Below, in pieces: positions 7,755 through 15,915 of a DNA stretch of 64,000 nucleotides. Position 1 is the stretch's first letter. Each line of letters starts with the position of its first letter. The notes below the pieces were generated by a model. The model had not been told where the DNA came from. It saw nothing but the letters and a program-made list of their open reading frames with translations, and made no database searches. The stretch lies in contig NZ_JSEH01000018.1 of the NCBI RefSeq assembly GCF_000801335.2, forward strand, positions 1-64,000. The letters are read 5' to 3'. The translations under genes and the position numbers were made by a program. The stretch comes from Desulfovibrio sp. TomC. Lineage in GTDB: Bacteria > Desulfobacterota > Desulfovibrionia > Desulfovibrionales > Desulfovibrionaceae.

Positions 7755-9214
7755 GGGGCCTGCTCCCGCCCACCGGCCAACCGCAGATCGAGCTGGAATT
7801 CCACCTGCTTTTTATCCGGCATGTTTTTGGCTCCCTTGATCTCCACGGAGGCAAATACAGGTATGGCCGACAGACGCCGTTTGACGGCGTCAACGGTGGT
7901 GTAGTCGTCGGCCACGGCGTCGATCGTCACCCGCGCATCGTCAGCAGCAATGCGCCGGGCCTGAACCTTGCCGCTGGCCCCGAGTTCCTTGTGGATGGCG
8001 GCCAATACTTCGAGGATGGTGCCTGTCCCGGCTCCGCTGCGGTCCCGACCAGCGGTCATTTCGGCCAGTCGGCCGCGCACAACGGAGACTTTCTGCGAGA
8101 GCGTGAGCCCGGGAGCCAACTCTGGCGCAGCCGCGGCCACAATGGCGCTGGTTTCGTTCTGGATTTTTGTCAGGGCATCGTCGAGTCGCCAGTAGGCGGC
8201 AACCAGGGCCAGCACAGCGCAAAGGACCAGCAGCGCCAGAGACCCGCCGGCCATGACGAAGGCCCGACGGAGCGAGGCGCGCGACAGCGCCGGGGTGAGA
8301 GTGCCGCGCAAAAAGTTGGCCGTTCCCGGACCCTTGGCAGCGAGCAAGGCCAACCCGTAGGCTGCGGCATAGGCATCGGGCAAGGGTTCGCCTCCGGGCA
8401 GGAGCGGCCAGCCCGCACGCTCGGCCAGGCAGGAGGACGGCACGGCCAGGGCCTTTTCCAGGGCATTGGCGTGGGCCGCAGCGCAGGCGTCGCCGACAAC
8501 CGCCAGGGACAGTCCGGCCGGGGCCTGCGAGGCCATGGCCGAGAGGGTCAGAACCGCTTCCCGAACCAGAAAGGCGCTGATGTCGGGTGTGTCGTCGTCG
8601 GCGCTGCCGGTGGGGGCGGGCAGACTGCGCCAGGTCAGGGCGGCGCCGTGCAGGCGGCAGACGAAATCAGCCCGGCCATCAAGCAAACACACGCACAAGG
8701 CGGCGCCGTCTGCGGGGAACAGGGTGGCAAGCAGCGTGTCCAGACCGGCCAGATCAAGGCAGGCAGCGCTTGGCGGCAATCCCTGGGCCGTCAGGGCGGC
8801 TGTTTGGCCAATCAGGGCGTCCAGGGGCACAGCGGCGGCCAGGGTCATGGCGGCCGGGGGCGTGGCCAGGGCCGTGGGCGTCCAGCTCAGGGCGACATCC
8901 GTCAGGGGCGTGACCAAGTACGGTTCGAATTCCGGCCCAAGGACAAGATCAATCTTGCTGGACGCAGTGAAGGGAAAGGGCAGGCGGCGAAGGACGGCGG
9001 CAGCGCCGTCGAGGCCCAGGATAATCTGGTCGGCGGGCTGCATCCCCTCCGGGATGAGGGCGGCAGCCTGGGCTGCCATGGCCTCGGGCAATGCGCCAGG
9101 CAGGAGGGCGACACTTGCCGCCAGCGTGACGACAAACCGCCCCCGGCTGTGCTCCAGGTGCAAAACTTTGAGTGATTCCGGCCGTTCACAGACAGCCAGG
9201 ATGGATTCTCGCAT
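7751..9214 (-). CDS. gspL: Type II secretion protein GspL
   Basis: A 487-residue protein with an N-terminal cytoplasmic actin-like (PilM/GspL) region of about 330 residues. A single membrane helix follows (around SLALLVLCAVLALVAAYW), then a periplasmic ferredoxin-like domain. GspL anchors the secretion ATPase GspE to the membrane and pairs with GspM. The start at 9214 is preferred over the longer frame because AAGGA lies 5 nt upstream and the first residues then read MRESILAVCE. A 26-nt gap separates it from gspK; its stop overlaps gspM. Confidence 0.85.
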   Translation of the reverse strand: MRESILAVCERPESLKVLHLEHSRGRFVVTLAASVALLPGALPEAMAAQAAALIPEGMQPADQIILGLDGAAAVLRRLPFPFTASSKIDLVLGPEFEPYLVTPLTDVALSWTPTALATPPAAMTLAAAVPLDALIGQTAALTAQGLPPSAACLDLAGLDTLLATLFPADGAALCVCLLDGRADFVCRLHGAALTWRSLPAPTGSADDDTPDISAFLVREAVLTLSAMASQAPAGLSLAVVGDACAAAHANALEKALAVPSSCLAERAGWPLLPGGEPLPDAYAAAYGLALLAAKGPGTANFLRGTLTPALSRASLRRAFVMAGGSLALLVLCAVLALVAAYWRLDDALTKIQNETSAIVAAAAPELAPGLTLSQKVSVVRGRLAEMTAGRDRSGAGTGTILEVLAAIHKELGASGKVQARRIAADDARVTIDAVADDYTTVDAVKRRLSAIPVFASVEIKGAKNMPDKKQVEFQLDLRLAGGREQAP

Positions 9215-9240
9215 ACAGTCCTTGTGGCACGCCAGAGGCC

Positions 9241-10248
9241 TTAACGCAACTCCCGGTACAGGACCTTGCAATTGGGTATTTGGTTCGACTGTTTGCCCTG
9301 TTCACGCTTGAGGACGGCGTACAGGCGTCTTTGGGCCGAGCCGGAACGGCCGATGAGCAACACGGAAAAATACAGGCTGCGCGTGCTCAGGACACCCTGG
9401 GGCCACTCGGCATTCTGACCCCCGCCAGCTTTCCTGAGCCAGTCCAGGCTGACCAGTTCATCGTGCCGCACCGGATCGCGGCGGTAGGCGTCGACAGACA
9501 GGGCCAGGGAGGCGGCCCGGGCTGAGTCGAGATTGGCGGGAAGGGCGGCCAGAACGGGCAGGGGGGCAGTGTTGACGTTGATGAGTCCGCTGCCCCACAC
9601 GGTGAGCATGGAAAGCAGGCCGGGCCGAGTGCCCTGGCCGCTCAGCAGATCGCGGGAAAAACCCCGGATGAGCAGCAGTTCGGCCAGGGTGTCCAGAGAG
9701 TTGTTGCGCACGCGGTACGGCAGGAGTGCTGCGGCATAGAAAGCGTCCTCACCGCCGCCCTCGCCGGGATTGTCGTCAGGATCGAGCCAATCGATGAGGG
9801 CGGCGAGCAGGGCTTTGGCCTTGCTGTTTGGCAGGGAAAATGTCGGGCCAGTCAGCAGGCGCAGGAAGATCCCCTCGTAGATGGCATGGCCCGACAGGCC
9901 GGGGTGGAGGGAGTTAACGGGAAATTTGCCGGTCTCATCATCGATATGGCCGTCGAGGTGGCCGTCCAGGAACCAAACGCCCGGGTACGTGGCCAGATCG
10001 GGGAATGCGGCCCAGTCTTCGGCCAGATTGTCGGTATCTCGTTTCTGGCCATCCTTGATGAGCATGGCGGCCGCAGCCAGCAGTCCGGATTCGGCGATGG
10101 CCTGGGCTTGTCTGGAGTAGATGCCGCCGTAGGCGCTAAAGACCTCGATCTGGGCCGTACGTGTGGTTGAAACCGCCAACGAGGCCAGGAGAGCCACCAG
10201 GGCCAGTACAAAAAGGAGGACCGCCCCCCCGGTCTCGGACGTCTTCAT
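9241..10248 (-). CDS. gspK: Type II secretion minor pseudopilin GspK
   Basis: 335 residues from the ATG at 10248, which overlaps the gspJ stop (ATGA). The protein begins MKTSETGGAVLLFVLALVALL, a prepilin-like leader with Gly before the hydrophobic helix. As usual for GspK, the classical Phe-Thr-Leu-x-Glu is degenerate. The large globular domain with ALIDWLDPDDNPGEGGGED and GLINVNTAP is characteristic of GspK, the tip subunit of the pseudopilus. Upstream in-frame codons to 10446 overlap gspJ and have no family similarity. Confidence 0.9.
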   Translation of the reverse strand: MKTSETGGAVLLFVLALVALLASLAVSTTRTAQIEVFSAYGGIYSRQAQAIAESGLLAAAAMLIKDGQKRDTDNLAEDWAAFPDLATYPGVWFLDGHLDGHIDDETGKFPVNSLHPGLSGHAIYEGIFLRLLTGPTFSLPNSKAKALLAALIDWLDPDDNPGEGGGEDAFYAAALLPYRVRNNSLDTLAELLLIRGFSRDLLSGQGTRPGLLSMLTVWGSGLINVNTAPLPVLAALPANLDSARAASLALSVDAYRRDPVRHDELVSLDWLRKAGGGQNAEWPQGVLSTRSLYFSVLLIGRSGSAQRRLYAVLKREQGKQSNQIPNCKVLYRELR

Positions 10249-10970
10249 GGCCCCACTCCGGGAGTGAGCGTTTGCGGGGGCAGCGGGATGCGCAGGTCCA
10301 AGGCCCGGCGTTTGCCGGAAAAGGCCGCCGTTCCGGTGAGACGCACCTGGGCCGGCAGTGGGGAGAGGTGGGCGGATTGCCGGGTACGGCTGTTCCAGGT
10401 CGTTTGCGAGTCTGTGGAGGCATTGCCGAAAAAACGGATATCGCACTGCTCGAGAGCTTCGATCAGGATGGTTTCGGAAACGGGCATACGATTCTGATCG
10501 CGCCAGGTGAGCGTCCCCATGGGGATTTCCCGGCGTACGAGCTGACGGATGGCCTTGCTGGATTGATCGGTGTCCGGCGGGAGGCGCAGCACGTACTCCA
10601 CCCGGTTGAAAGCATAGGAGGGAAAAGACGCGCCCGGGTCCAGGGTGGCGGCCGTGGCCAGGGAAAGCAGGAGACGGTCGGATTGCGAGGACAGCGAGGT
10701 GGAGTCCTGGCCGCCGTAGAAAAGCATGGTTTCGGCCACATCCTTTTTCTGGACATCGGTCCAGATGGTCGATCCCAGGTCGTTTCCGAGGGTCAGGCGC
10801 ACGATCTCCAGGGAGTCTTCTGCGGCCAGACCGGACTGGACATCTTCAGCCAGACCCATGACCTGGGTGGTGACGGAATAAGACCCGACCATAACCATGG
10901 CGGCAATAAGCAAGGCCAGGAGCACCTCGACCAGGGTAAACCCGGCTTGCCGACCGGATCGGGCCGTCAC
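10245..10970 (-). CDS. gspJ: Type II secretion minor pseudopilin GspJ
   Basis: 241 residues, starting at a GTG that overlaps the gspI stop by 4 nt (GTGA). The prepilin signature QAGFTLVEVLLALLIAAMVM gives cleavage after Gly and Glu at +5. The rest is the beta-rich GspJ domain that forms the pseudopilus tip with GspI and GspK. Confidence 0.9.
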   Translation of the reverse strand: MTARSGRQAGFTLVEVLLALLIAAMVMVGSYSVTTQVMGLAEDVQSGLAAEDSLEIVRLTLGNDLGSTIWTDVQKKDVAETMLFYGGQDSTSLSSQSDRLLLSLATAATLDPGASFPSYAFNRVEYVLRLPPDTDQSSKAIRQLVRREIPMGTLTWRDQNRMPVSETILIEALEQCDIRFFGNASTDSQTTWNSRTRQSAHLSPLPAQVRLTGTAAFSGKRRALDLRIPLPPQTLTPGVGP

Positions 10971-11338
10971 GGCTTGGCCTCCAGACGCGACAGGCGAACG
11001 CTCACGCGTTCGGATCCGGCCGAGCGCACGGTCACCGACACCTCGCGCAACACATCATCCGTCGGACTGGTCACTTCCACGGCAAAGGCGAAGTTTTCGT
11101 CCGGGGCGGGGAAATTGCCGCTAGCATTATTGAGGCTGCCTTCGCCGGCCAGGAGCAGATCGGCCATCTTGGCCTCGGCCAGCCAGGCGGCGTGTCTGGC
11201 CCGGGCCGCCTCCAAGCGCTGGTCCTGCAGGCGCACGAGCCCGGCCAGAATCGAGACCAGGGCGATGGCCAGGATGGCCACGGCCACCAGGGTTTCGAGC
11301 AGGGCCTGGCCGCTTGCGGCAGAGGATGGACGGGACAT
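10967..11338 (-). CDS. gspI: Type II secretion minor pseudopilin GspI
   Basis: 123 residues, the usual GspI size. The prepilin motif is SGQALLETLVAVAILAIALV: Gly at -1 and Glu at +5, but with Gln instead of Phe at +1. The segment after the helix (RLQDQRLEAARARHAAWLAE) is the conserved GspI helix continuation. It starts 3 nt after the gspH stop and overlaps gspJ. Confidence 0.9.
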   Translation of the reverse strand: MSRPSSAASGQALLETLVAVAILAIALVSILAGLVRLQDQRLEAARARHAAWLAEAKMADLLLAGEGSLNNASGNFPAPDENFAFAVEVTSPTDDVLREVSVTVRSAGSERVSVRLSRLEAKP

Positions 11339-11341
11339 GGA

Positions 11342-12025
11342 TCAGCGTCCTGTCTTGGCGGCATCATAGGCCCAGGGCGGATCGGCCAGTCCCTGGGCCT
11401 TTTGAAAACGCATCTGGGCCGTATCCAGTCCGGCCGTAATCATCTCCACCCGGCAGCCGACAGCGGAGATGGTCACGGCTGCGTCTGTGCCGCCAGACCC
11501 CGGCAGGCGGAGAAAGGCTGGCTGGCACAGACCTTCGGGGCGCACTACGATGGAGACGACGGCCGGCTGGTCAACGGTTTTGCCGCTGATCATAGCCAGT
11601 CGTGGGCGGAGTTGTTCCTGCAATTTCACGGCAGGTAGTGTTGCCGTTTTTTTGGGCGTCATGGCGGCGTCAATGCCTGCGGCGGCAGATGGCGTGGCGG
11701 TTGATGCTGTTTTCTTGCGGTTGTTTGCTGCGGCCCTTTCCCTGGGAGAGGTCGCCCGATCCGGGGAGTCCTTTGGAGTATTGGGTCCCAGACGGCATTC
11801 CCCTTTGTCCCAGTCGATGTCCACCCGCCAGGGCTCTCCGGTCAGGATGGCCTCGCTCCTGGCCCGGCGCAGCACCCCTGTCAGGATGCGGGCGGTGGAT
11901 TTCTCCCCCTCCCGGGCCAGCAACCCGGACAGGGCCGGGAGGACCAGACCGGCCGATAGGCCCAGCACCACCAGGACGATGGTCAGTTCCACCAAGGTGA
12001 ATCCGGCTTGATGACGGGCGTACAA
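11342..12025 (-). CDS. gspH: Type II secretion minor pseudopilin GspH
   Basis: 227 residues with the prepilin motif QAGFTLVELTIVLVVLGLSA. The start codon is TTG (12025-12023) with AAAGGA about 9 nt upstream. It is longer than the common 150-190 residues because of a Lys/Ala/Thr-rich insertion at about residues 83-130, which looks like a flexible loop. It caps the pseudopilus rod under the I-J-K tip. Confidence 0.87.
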   Translation of the reverse strand: MYARHQAGFTLVELTIVLVVLGLSAGLVLPALSGLLAREGEKSTARILTGVLRRARSEAILTGEPWRVDIDWDKGECRLGPNTPKDSPDRATSPRERAAANNRKKTASTATPSAAAGIDAAMTPKKTATLPAVKLQEQLRPRLAMISGKTVDQPAVVSIVVRPEGLCQPAFLRLPGSGGTDAAVTISAVGCRVEMITAGLDTAQMRFQKAQGLADPPWAYDAAKTGR

Positions 12026-12039
12026 CGGAGCGAGTCCTT

Positions 12040-12525
12040 TTACCCGCCAAGGTCCCAGCTTTTTACGTCGGCATTGACGCCTTCGCCGCCTTCCTGGCTG
12101 TCGGACCCAAGTGAAATGAGATCAAAATCGCCGTGTTCGCCCGGACAGATGTAGACATAATCCTTGCCCCAGGGGTCCTTGGGCAGGTTGTCGAGGTAAC
12201 CCTTGGGCGGATAGTTCTGCGGCACGCGGCCGATGCTGGGCTTTTCCCGCAAGGCGCGCAGGCCCTGCTCGGTGGTCGGGTAGACGCCGTTGTCGAGCTT
12301 GTACTGTTTAAGGGCCATGGACAGGCTTTCGATCTGCATTTTGGCCTTGACGACCCGGGCCTTGTCCGGCTGGTCCACGATGCGCGGCAGGACAAGGCCG
12401 GCCAAGACGCCTAATATGACGATGACCACCATCAGTTCGATCAGGGTAAAACCGGCGGCGGCAGAACTCCGGCGCCGGGCTCGGACGGCGGCGTGGTTGG
12501 AAGCGGGAAGGGCGGGTGCGTACAT
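12040..12525 (-). CDS. gspG: Type II secretion major pseudopilin GspG
   Basis: 161 residues. After a rather long basic leader (24 residues) comes [20 protein letters not shown], the class III signal. [14 protein letters not shown] and [19 protein letters not shown] are the GspG C-terminal calcium-site region. It is the main subunit of the periplasmic pseudopilus. AAGGAGG lies just upstream of the ATG at 12525. Confidence 0.95.
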   Translation of the reverse strand: MYAPALPASNHAAVRARRRSSAAAGFTLIELMVVIVILGVLAGLVLPRIVDQPDKARVVKAKMQIESLSMALKQYKLDNGVYPTTEQGLRALREKPSIGRVPQNYPPKGYLDNLPKDPWGKDYVYICPGEHGDFDLISLGSDSQEGGEGVNADVKSWDLGG

Positions 12526-12545
12526 GGGGCCTCCTTGGGGGGGAT

Positions 12546-13775
12546 TTAGCCTATCAGGCTGCTCATTTCAAAGATGGGCAGGAGTACGGCCAAGACCATA
12601 AGACCCACCATGCCGCCAAGCAACAGGATCATGATGGGCTCAAACAGCGAACTGGCGCTTTTGATGCGGGTGCTGACGTCGTTTTCGAGCATTCGGGCCA
12701 AGCCGATGAGCAGCTCCCCAAGCCGGCCGCTCTGCTCCCCGGCTGAGACGAGCTGAATGGTGATGGGCGGAAAGATGTCGGCCTCGCGCATGGGATCGGT
12801 CAGGCCGCCGCCCTGGCTGGCTTCGTCGCGGATTCGTTCCATGGCTTGCTCGAAGACCACGTTGCCTGACACGGAACCCGCGATACGAAGGGCAGCCAGC
12901 ATGGTCACGCCCTGGTTGAGGCAGGTGCCGAGCGTGCGGGCCATGCGGGCGGTGGCGGCGTTTTGGGCGATGGCGCCGACCACGGGCAGAATCAGGGTGA
13001 GCCGGTCTTTCAGGATGCGGCCCCGGCGGGTGCGCAGCAGGCGGCTGAGGCCAAAGATCACGCCGGCCAACCCGCCGAAAATGGCTGGCCACCAAGCTCG
13101 GAAAAAGTTGCTGACCGCAATGAGTATGACCGTCGGCAGCGGCAAGGCGCGGTGCAGGTCCACGAAGATACGGGTTACTTCGGGGATGACGTAGACCAGC
13201 AGTAGCCCCATGACCACGATGCCAAACAGGAACATGAAGGCCGGATAGGCCAAAGCGGCCTGCAAGGTGCGGGTCAGCGCCATCTGGCGGTCGAGGTATT
13301 CGGCCAGATTGGCCAGAACGATGGGCAACATGCCGGTTGCCTCGGCCGAGCGCACCATGCTGATATAGGTGGGCGGGAACACGGCCGGATAGGCGGCCAG
13401 GGCGGTGGAGAAGTCCTGGCCCTCGCGGATGCGCTCCAGGATATGGGAAAAGACCCATTTGGCCCGGCCCGAGCGCATTTGTTCAATAAGCGACCCCAGC
13501 GCCTTGTCCAGGGGCAGGCCGGCTTCAAGAAGGGTGGCCAGCACTTGGGTGGCGGTCAACAGCTCTGCCCGGCCCACCCGGCGGGAAAAGACCGGCATGG
13601 AGGAAGCGGAGGCCGTTTGGGCCGAGGCTCCGGCCCCGGCCGCCTCGGCCAGGGTGCTGACAAACAGGCGCTTGGCCCGCAGGAGCTGTCTGGCCGCCTG
13701 GGTGCTTTCGGCAGAGATGATGCCCTGTTTGTTGCGCCCCTTGGCGTCGACGGCGGTGTATTCGTAGACGGGCAT
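12546..13775 (-). CDS. gspF: Type II secretion inner-membrane platform protein GspF
   Basis: 409 residues, normal GspF length. It starts [18 protein letters not shown], the signature N-terminus, and has two repeated GspF domains (about residues 75-200 and 275-400), three membrane helices, and a C-terminal helix [18 protein letters not shown]. It links the ATPase to pseudopilus assembly. It starts 6 nt after the gspC stop. Confidence 0.95.
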   Translation of the reverse strand: MPVYEYTAVDAKGRNKQGIISAESTQAARQLLRAKRLFVSTLAEAAGAGASAQTASASSMPVFSRRVGRAELLTATQVLATLLEAGLPLDKALGSLIEQMRSGRAKWVFSHILERIREGQDFSTALAAYPAVFPPTYISMVRSAEATGMLPIVLANLAEYLDRQMALTRTLQAALAYPAFMFLFGIVVMGLLLVYVIPEVTRIFVDLHRALPLPTVILIAVSNFFRAWWPAIFGGLAGVIFGLSRLLRTRRGRILKDRLTLILPVVGAIAQNAATARMARTLGTCLNQGVTMLAALRIAGSVSGNVVFEQAMERIRDEASQGGGLTDPMREADIFPPITIQLVSAGEQSGRLGELLIGLARMLENDVSTRIKSASSLFEPIMILLLGGMVGLMVLAVLLPIFEMSSLIG

Positions 13776-13781
13776 GGCGGC

Positions 13782-14255
13782 CTAGGGTTTCATGGACAGG
13801 ATTTCCTCGCGGCCCTGCCGTTCGAGGATGACGAAATTTTTGCCGATCTGTTGGATACGGGCGTCTTTGACCGTGGCCCCGACAGCATAGGACTTTTGGA
13901 TCTTGGTGGACTTGTCGCGCAAAAATGCCGAGCTGTGCCGACCGTCGGTGGATACTATGGTGCCGGCCAGTTCCATGTCGATTTCGGCCGGTTTCGGCGG
14001 TTCCTTGGATTTCTCCTGGCTGCCGGGCAAGGGTTTTAAGCCAAAGATGTCGTTGGCGAGAATGGTGCGGGTCAGTTCCGTTGGCGTGGTCGACTTGGTC
14101 GGCAGGGGCGCTTCCTGTTTGACCGCAACAGGCGAAGATGGCGGGCGGGCGGGCGCTGTCGGAAAGAGAAAGGTGCGGGCCACTATCCACAGGGCTCCGG
14201 CCAGGGCGGCAGCACTTGTCAGCGCTACGAGGCGTTTGAGTCCGGATTCGGTCAT
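13782..14255 (-). CDS. gspC: Type II secretion protein GspC, short form without PDZ domain
   Basis: 157 residues with one N-terminal membrane helix (about 10-30), a Pro-rich linker, and an HR domain (ILANDIFGL then MELAGTIVSTDGRHSSAFL) that in GspC binds the secretin. The PDZ domain found in many GspC proteins is absent; the protein ends right after the HR domain. It lies between the TPR lipoprotein gene and gspF in one operon. Confidence 0.82.
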   Translation of the reverse strand: MTESGLKRLVALTSAAALAGALWIVARTFLFPTAPARPPSSPVAVKQEAPLPTKSTTPTELTRTILANDIFGLKPLPGSQEKSKEPPKPAEIDMELAGTIVSTDGRHSSAFLRDKSTKIQKSYAVGATVKDARIQQIGKNFVILERQGREEILSMKP

Positions 14256-14280
14256 AGCGTCCGGGGACGGCCTCTCAGGG

Positions 14281-15258
14281 TTACTGGCACAGGCCGAAAT
14301 TGCGGGCTTTTTCCAGGTGGCCGCACAGGCCGAGCTGACAGGCCAGAGCCAGATCGCCGCACCCGTCGCGGGTCATCTGCAGGCGAAGCCGCAGTACGCC
14401 CCGGTTGCGGTAGGTCTGGGCAAAGTTGGACCGCAGTCTGGCCGCCCTGTCATAGTCTTCCATGGCCTGGGGATAGTGCCCGAGTTTTTCCCGGGCAAGC
14501 GCCCGGTTGTAGTAGAGATCGGCGTCATTGGGGGACAGACGCACCGCCGTATCAAGCACCATGGCTGCTTCGTCGTAACGGCGCAGCGTGATAAGGATGT
14601 CGGCCTTGTTATTGAGCGCCGCCGCGTTCGTCGGGTCCATGGCCACGACCTTGTCATAATCGGCCATGGCCCGGTCAAATTCGTTTTGGGCCTGATAGGC
14701 CAGGGCGCGGTTAAAAAGCGACGCGGCCCCATTGGGGCCGGCCAGTTTGGCGGCAGCGGAAAAATCCGCGCCGGCCTTGTCATACTGGCCCAGGGCATAG
14801 GAGGCCACGCCCCGGTTGTTGTAGGCTTGGGCCATGCCGGCGTCGATGGTCAGGGCTTCGGTGAAAAGAACCACGGCCTTGTCATAGTCCTGGCGCATAT
14901 AGGCGGCGGCGCCGAGATCGTAGGCCGTTTGCGCGTTGCCGTTGCCGGAACGGGCGTGCTCGAAATCCTTCTGGGCCAGTTCGTATTGACCCATGCGGTA
15001 GTATGCCTCGCCGCGTTCCTGATAGGCGGTGGGCGCAGCATTGCCGGCCGCGATGGTTGGGGAGGTCTTATGGATAACGTCTGCCGGGTTTTCGCCGGCA
15101 GATTCCGGGGCCAACCGGACGGGAGTAACCGGCGGTTTGCTGGCGCACCCGGTCAGGACGGCTGCCAGCAAGGCAACGGTGACCCAGCCGGCAAGCGCTC
15201 GGCCCAGCACGGGTTGCCTCGGGCGACTCTGAAAAAACGGCAAAAAGCGATTGGACAT
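14281..15258 (-). CDS. TPR-repeat lipoprotein of the type II secretion operon
   Basis: 325 residues from ATG 15258. The N-terminus ends in a lipobox LAAVLTGC, so the mature protein is a lipoprotein. At least six TPR units follow (for example AYQERGEAYYRMGQYELAQK and AYNNRGVASYALGQYDKAGA), and the C-terminus is Cys-containing. It is the first gene of the gspC-M run, 25 nt before gspC. Outer-membrane TPR lipoproteins serve as secretin pilotins or scaffolds in related systems, so a role in placing GspD is plausible but not shown. No good Shine-Dalgarno precedes the chosen start. Confidence 0.78.
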   Translation of the reverse strand: MSNRFLPFFQSRPRQPVLGRALAGWVTVALLAAVLTGCASKPPVTPVRLAPESAGENPADVIHKTSPTIAAGNAAPTAYQERGEAYYRMGQYELAQKDFEHARSGNGNAQTAYDLGAAAYMRQDYDKAVVLFTEALTIDAGMAQAYNNRGVASYALGQYDKAGADFSAAAKLAGPNGAASLFNRALAYQAQNEFDRAMADYDKVVAMDPTNAAALNNKADILITLRRYDEAAMVLDTAVRLSPNDADLYYNRALAREKLGHYPQAMEDYDRAARLRSNFAQTYRNRGVLRLRLQMTRDGCGDLALACQLGLCGHLEKARNFGLCQ

Positions 15259-15396
15259 AGTAGAAGCGTGCCGGCGGGAGAAAGGACCGCGTCCGGTATC
15301 GTAATGGGTTTGGGTCAACGGATGCACCGATAACAAAACAGTGCCAGTATGCCCCAATGCCCGGAGATGGACAAGGCAGATTTTTTTGGCGCCCGG

Positions 15397-15846
15397 CTAC
15401 AGCCGTTCCAGCATGGTTTGCAGGACCTGCCGGGTTGTTTCCAGGTCCCGGGGGGAAATGCCCCGAGTCAGTTCGCTGCTGAGTTCAAGGCCGGCCCGCA
15501 GGGAAGCATTCCAGTTCGGCCGGGCCGCTTCGGTCAGCTCCACCCGTTTGATGCGGCGATCGCCCGGATCGGAAACCCGCCGGGCGATGCCGCATTGTTC
15601 CAGTCGATCAAGCAGACGGACCAGGGTTGGTCCCTCAATGCCGACGGCTTCGGCCAGTTCGCGCTGGGTCAGAGCCGCCGGGCCCGCGTCCAGACGACGG
15701 ATGACGGCCCACATGGCGCAGGAGAGACCCAAGGGGCGCAGGCGTTCATCCAGGCGTGCGCGCCAAGCCCTGGCCACATCGTTGAGGGCCAGGGGAATTG
15801 ATTCCGGAGTGCTGTCGGCAGCGGCGACTGAAGGAGAATGTGCCAT
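15397..15846 (-). CDS. MarR-family transcriptional regulator
   Basis: 149 residues with the MarR winged-helix: LTQRELAEAVGIEGPTLVRL (recognition helix) followed by the wing segment VSDPGDRRIKRVELT, which keeps the DxRxx(R) element. It lies downstream of the RND pump gene in the same direction. AAGGAG lies 8 nt before the ATG. A 16-nt perfect palindrome sits in its leader (15862-15877) and could be its operator. It is likely a local repressor of the efflux genes or of itself. Confidence 0.9.
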   Translation of the reverse strand: MAHSPSVAAADSTPESIPLALNDVARAWRARLDERLRPLGLSCAMWAVIRRLDAGPAALTQRELAEAVGIEGPTLVRLLDRLEQCGIARRVSDPGDRRIKRVELTEAARPNWNASLRAGLELSSELTRGISPRDLETTRQVLQTMLERL

Positions 15847-15861
15847 GACGGATACTCCTTG

Positions 15862-15877
15862 CGCGACGCGCGTCGCG
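15862..15877. promoter_or_regulatory. 16-bp perfect palindrome upstream of the marR-type gene
   Basis: CGCGACGCGCGTCGCG is fully self-complementary. It lies 16 nt upstream of the MarR-type start and downstream of the RND pump stop. MarR proteins commonly bind palindromes of this size in their own promoters, so this is a candidate operator. High GC makes chance palindromes more likely. Confidence 0.4.
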
Positions 15878-15915
15878 ACATACCGCGCGCTTGGCTTTTA
15901 TCAGATATGCAATGA

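Noticed and set aside
7577-9175. 532-codon plus-strand frame opposite gspL
   Set aside because: Complement of gspL and gspM; no plausible domain or ribosome site.
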